NCBI GenBank assembly: GCA_937995495.1
Contig: CALKKA010000139.1
Span: forward strand, 1 to 6,166
Length of the DNA stretch: 6,166 nucleotides
DNA from: an uncultured Phycisphaerae bacterium
Lineage (GTDB): Bacteria > Planctomycetota > Phycisphaerae > Sedimentisphaerales > Anaerohalosphaeraceae
Direction: 5' to 3'
Position 1 is the stretch's first letter. Each line of letters opens with the position of its first letter. A program made the position numbers and the translations under genes. Positions 5,333-6,166 of this stretch are shown here, one piece after another. Under the pieces are notes generated by a model. It was not told the origin of the DNA. It worked only from the letters and a program-made list of their open reading frames with translations, and ran no database searches.

Positions 5333-6166
5333 ATGGCTCTTACAAGGATGATATCTGTAGCTGTTTTGTTTTCACTGTTTCTCTCTTTCCCTGCGGTTGC
5401 TGTTGATAATTCCGAAACACCGAAAATCGCCGGCTTGCCCGCCGAGGTCCAATATCCATTTATGGCTAAAGTTACGGGCAATGATGTTAATGTTCGTTCC
5501 GGAAAGGGAACGGCTTACTACGCCTGCGGCAAGGTCAACCTGGATGATCAGGTTACTGTTGTTGGTGAGGCGTTTGGATGGGCAGAAATAATCCCGCCTG
5601 AAGGCAGCTATTCCTGGATCCACAAGAACTATGTCGATGTGGAGGACGACCAGCCAACCGTGGGCGTTTTGACCGGTGACAATGTTCGTGTCTGGGCCGG
5701 TTCCGACAACATTGAGCCCATGCGTTCTTCCAGTATGCAGACCAAACTGAACACGGGTGAGATTATCGAGTTGCTTGCAGATCAACCGGCTGATGGCGAC
5801 TATTATAAGATCAAGCCACCCGCCGGAGCTAAACTGACGATCAACTGTGCACTCTTGGAATATGTTGGCCCCGCGGCATCCCCCAAGCCCGTGGCTATCC
5901 CGCCGAGAACTGCGGCTGAAAAGCCGGTGGACCTACCCGCTTCGACAGAAACAGAAGCGCCGGTTTTTGGCAATCTGACTGAAGAGAAAGCTCCGACAGA
6001 AACTCAGGCCAAACCCGCCGATGAACCGGATGCCGCGCAGGGTGCAGAAAAAGCAGAGCCATCGAAGCCGGAAGCGGAGGATTCTGAAAACCTGAAAGCA
6101 TGCTATGCCCTGGCGACGAAGATCGATCAAGAGCTTCAAAAGCCGCTGGCCGAACAAAATTATGAC
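5333..6166 (+). CDS. Exported protein with two SH3b-like domains (partial, runs off the window)
   Basis: The frame is open for 278 codons with no stop before the window end. GGAGG at 5321-5325, seven bases before ATG, fixes the start. Residues 1-23 are a typical Sec signal peptide (Arg5, hydrophobic 7-19, cleavage probably after AVA). A bacterial SH3 domain spans about 45-104, with VNVRSGKGTAYYACGK (52-67), FGWAEIIPP (81-89) and GSYSWI (91-96). A second, more divergent copy spans about 110-178 (GDNVRVWAGS, then DYYKIKPPAG). Residues 179-252 are a low-complexity Pro/Glu/Ala/Lys linker, probably disordered, and a helical region begins near 253 (ENLKACYAL...). Bacterial SH3b domains commonly bind cell wall or protein partners in the envelope. 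The ligand here is unknown. The domain style resembles planctomycete proteins (inference). It diverges from dnaK, so there is no operon partner to the left. Confidence 0.85.
   Translation, partial: MALTRMISVAVLFSLFLSFPAVAVDNSETPKIAGLPAEVQYPFMAKVTGNDVNVRSGKGTAYYACGKVNLDDQVTVVGEAFGWAEIIPPEGSYSWIHKNYVDVEDDQPTVGVLTGDNVRVWAGSDNIEPMRSSSMQTKLNTGEIIELLADQPADGDYYKIKPPAGAKLTINCALLEYVGPAASPKPVAIPPRTAAEKPVDLPASTETEAPVFGNLTEEKAPTETQAKPADEPDAAQGAEKAEPSKPEAEDSENLKACYALATKIDQELQKPLAEQNYD

Overview
The window is about 6.2 kb of chromosome-like bacterial DNA of moderate GC. It carries six recognisable protein genes and a few residues of a seventh. I infer a Planctomycetota-like (perhaps Phycisphaerae) source, mainly because the last gene encodes a secreted SH3b protein of a style I associate with that group (VRSG.GT.YY.CGK followed by PP.GS.SWI). 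This is recollection, not a search result. DnaK, Nth and the LOG protein are too widespread to settle the phylum.

Layout: positions 1-72 are the tail of an unidentified reading frame that meets, through an ATGA overlap, a DsbD-like gene (69-779) containing only the C-terminal half of the family: the last membrane helices plus the thioredoxin domain. Next on the + strand come endonuclease III (nth, 806-1492), apparently with its own promoter and possibly leaderless, and a LOG-family phosphoribohydrolase (1567-2265). Convergent to these on the - strand is a small DUF4174-like protein (2752-2369). Upstream of it, also on the - strand, is dnaK (4898-2958), which has a textbook intrinsic terminator (2930-2899). 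A 431-bp divergent intergenic region (4902-5332) then leads to a + strand gene (5333 to the window end) for an exported protein with two SH3b-like domains. That gene has no stop codon inside the window.

The most interesting part is the dnaK/SH3 intergenic region. On the dnaK strand it holds a near-consensus sigma-54 (-24/-12) promoter, TGGCAC-N5-TTGCA with exact GG-N10-GC spacing. A 20-bp tandem direct repeat lies 40-80 bp further upstream, where enhancer-binding proteins usually bind. A sigma-70-type alternative promoter overlaps the repeat. No CIRCE or sigma-32 element was seen. Activator-controlled, sigma-54-dependent transcription of a major chaperone gene would be unusual. On the SH3-gene side there is a 171-bp segment bounded by 13-14 bp imperfect inverted repeats, with a GTGACAGTCAC palindrome near its left end and a good TTGACA-N17-TACTTT promoter near its right end. 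This could be a small non-autonomous element that supplies the promoter.

The genes do not form one pathway. They cover envelope thiol redox (DsbD-like), base-excision repair (Nth), nucleotide hydrolysis (LOG), protein folding (DnaK), an uncharacterised small protein and an exported cell-surface protein. I see no CRISPR array, tRNA, rRNA, transposase or phage gene.
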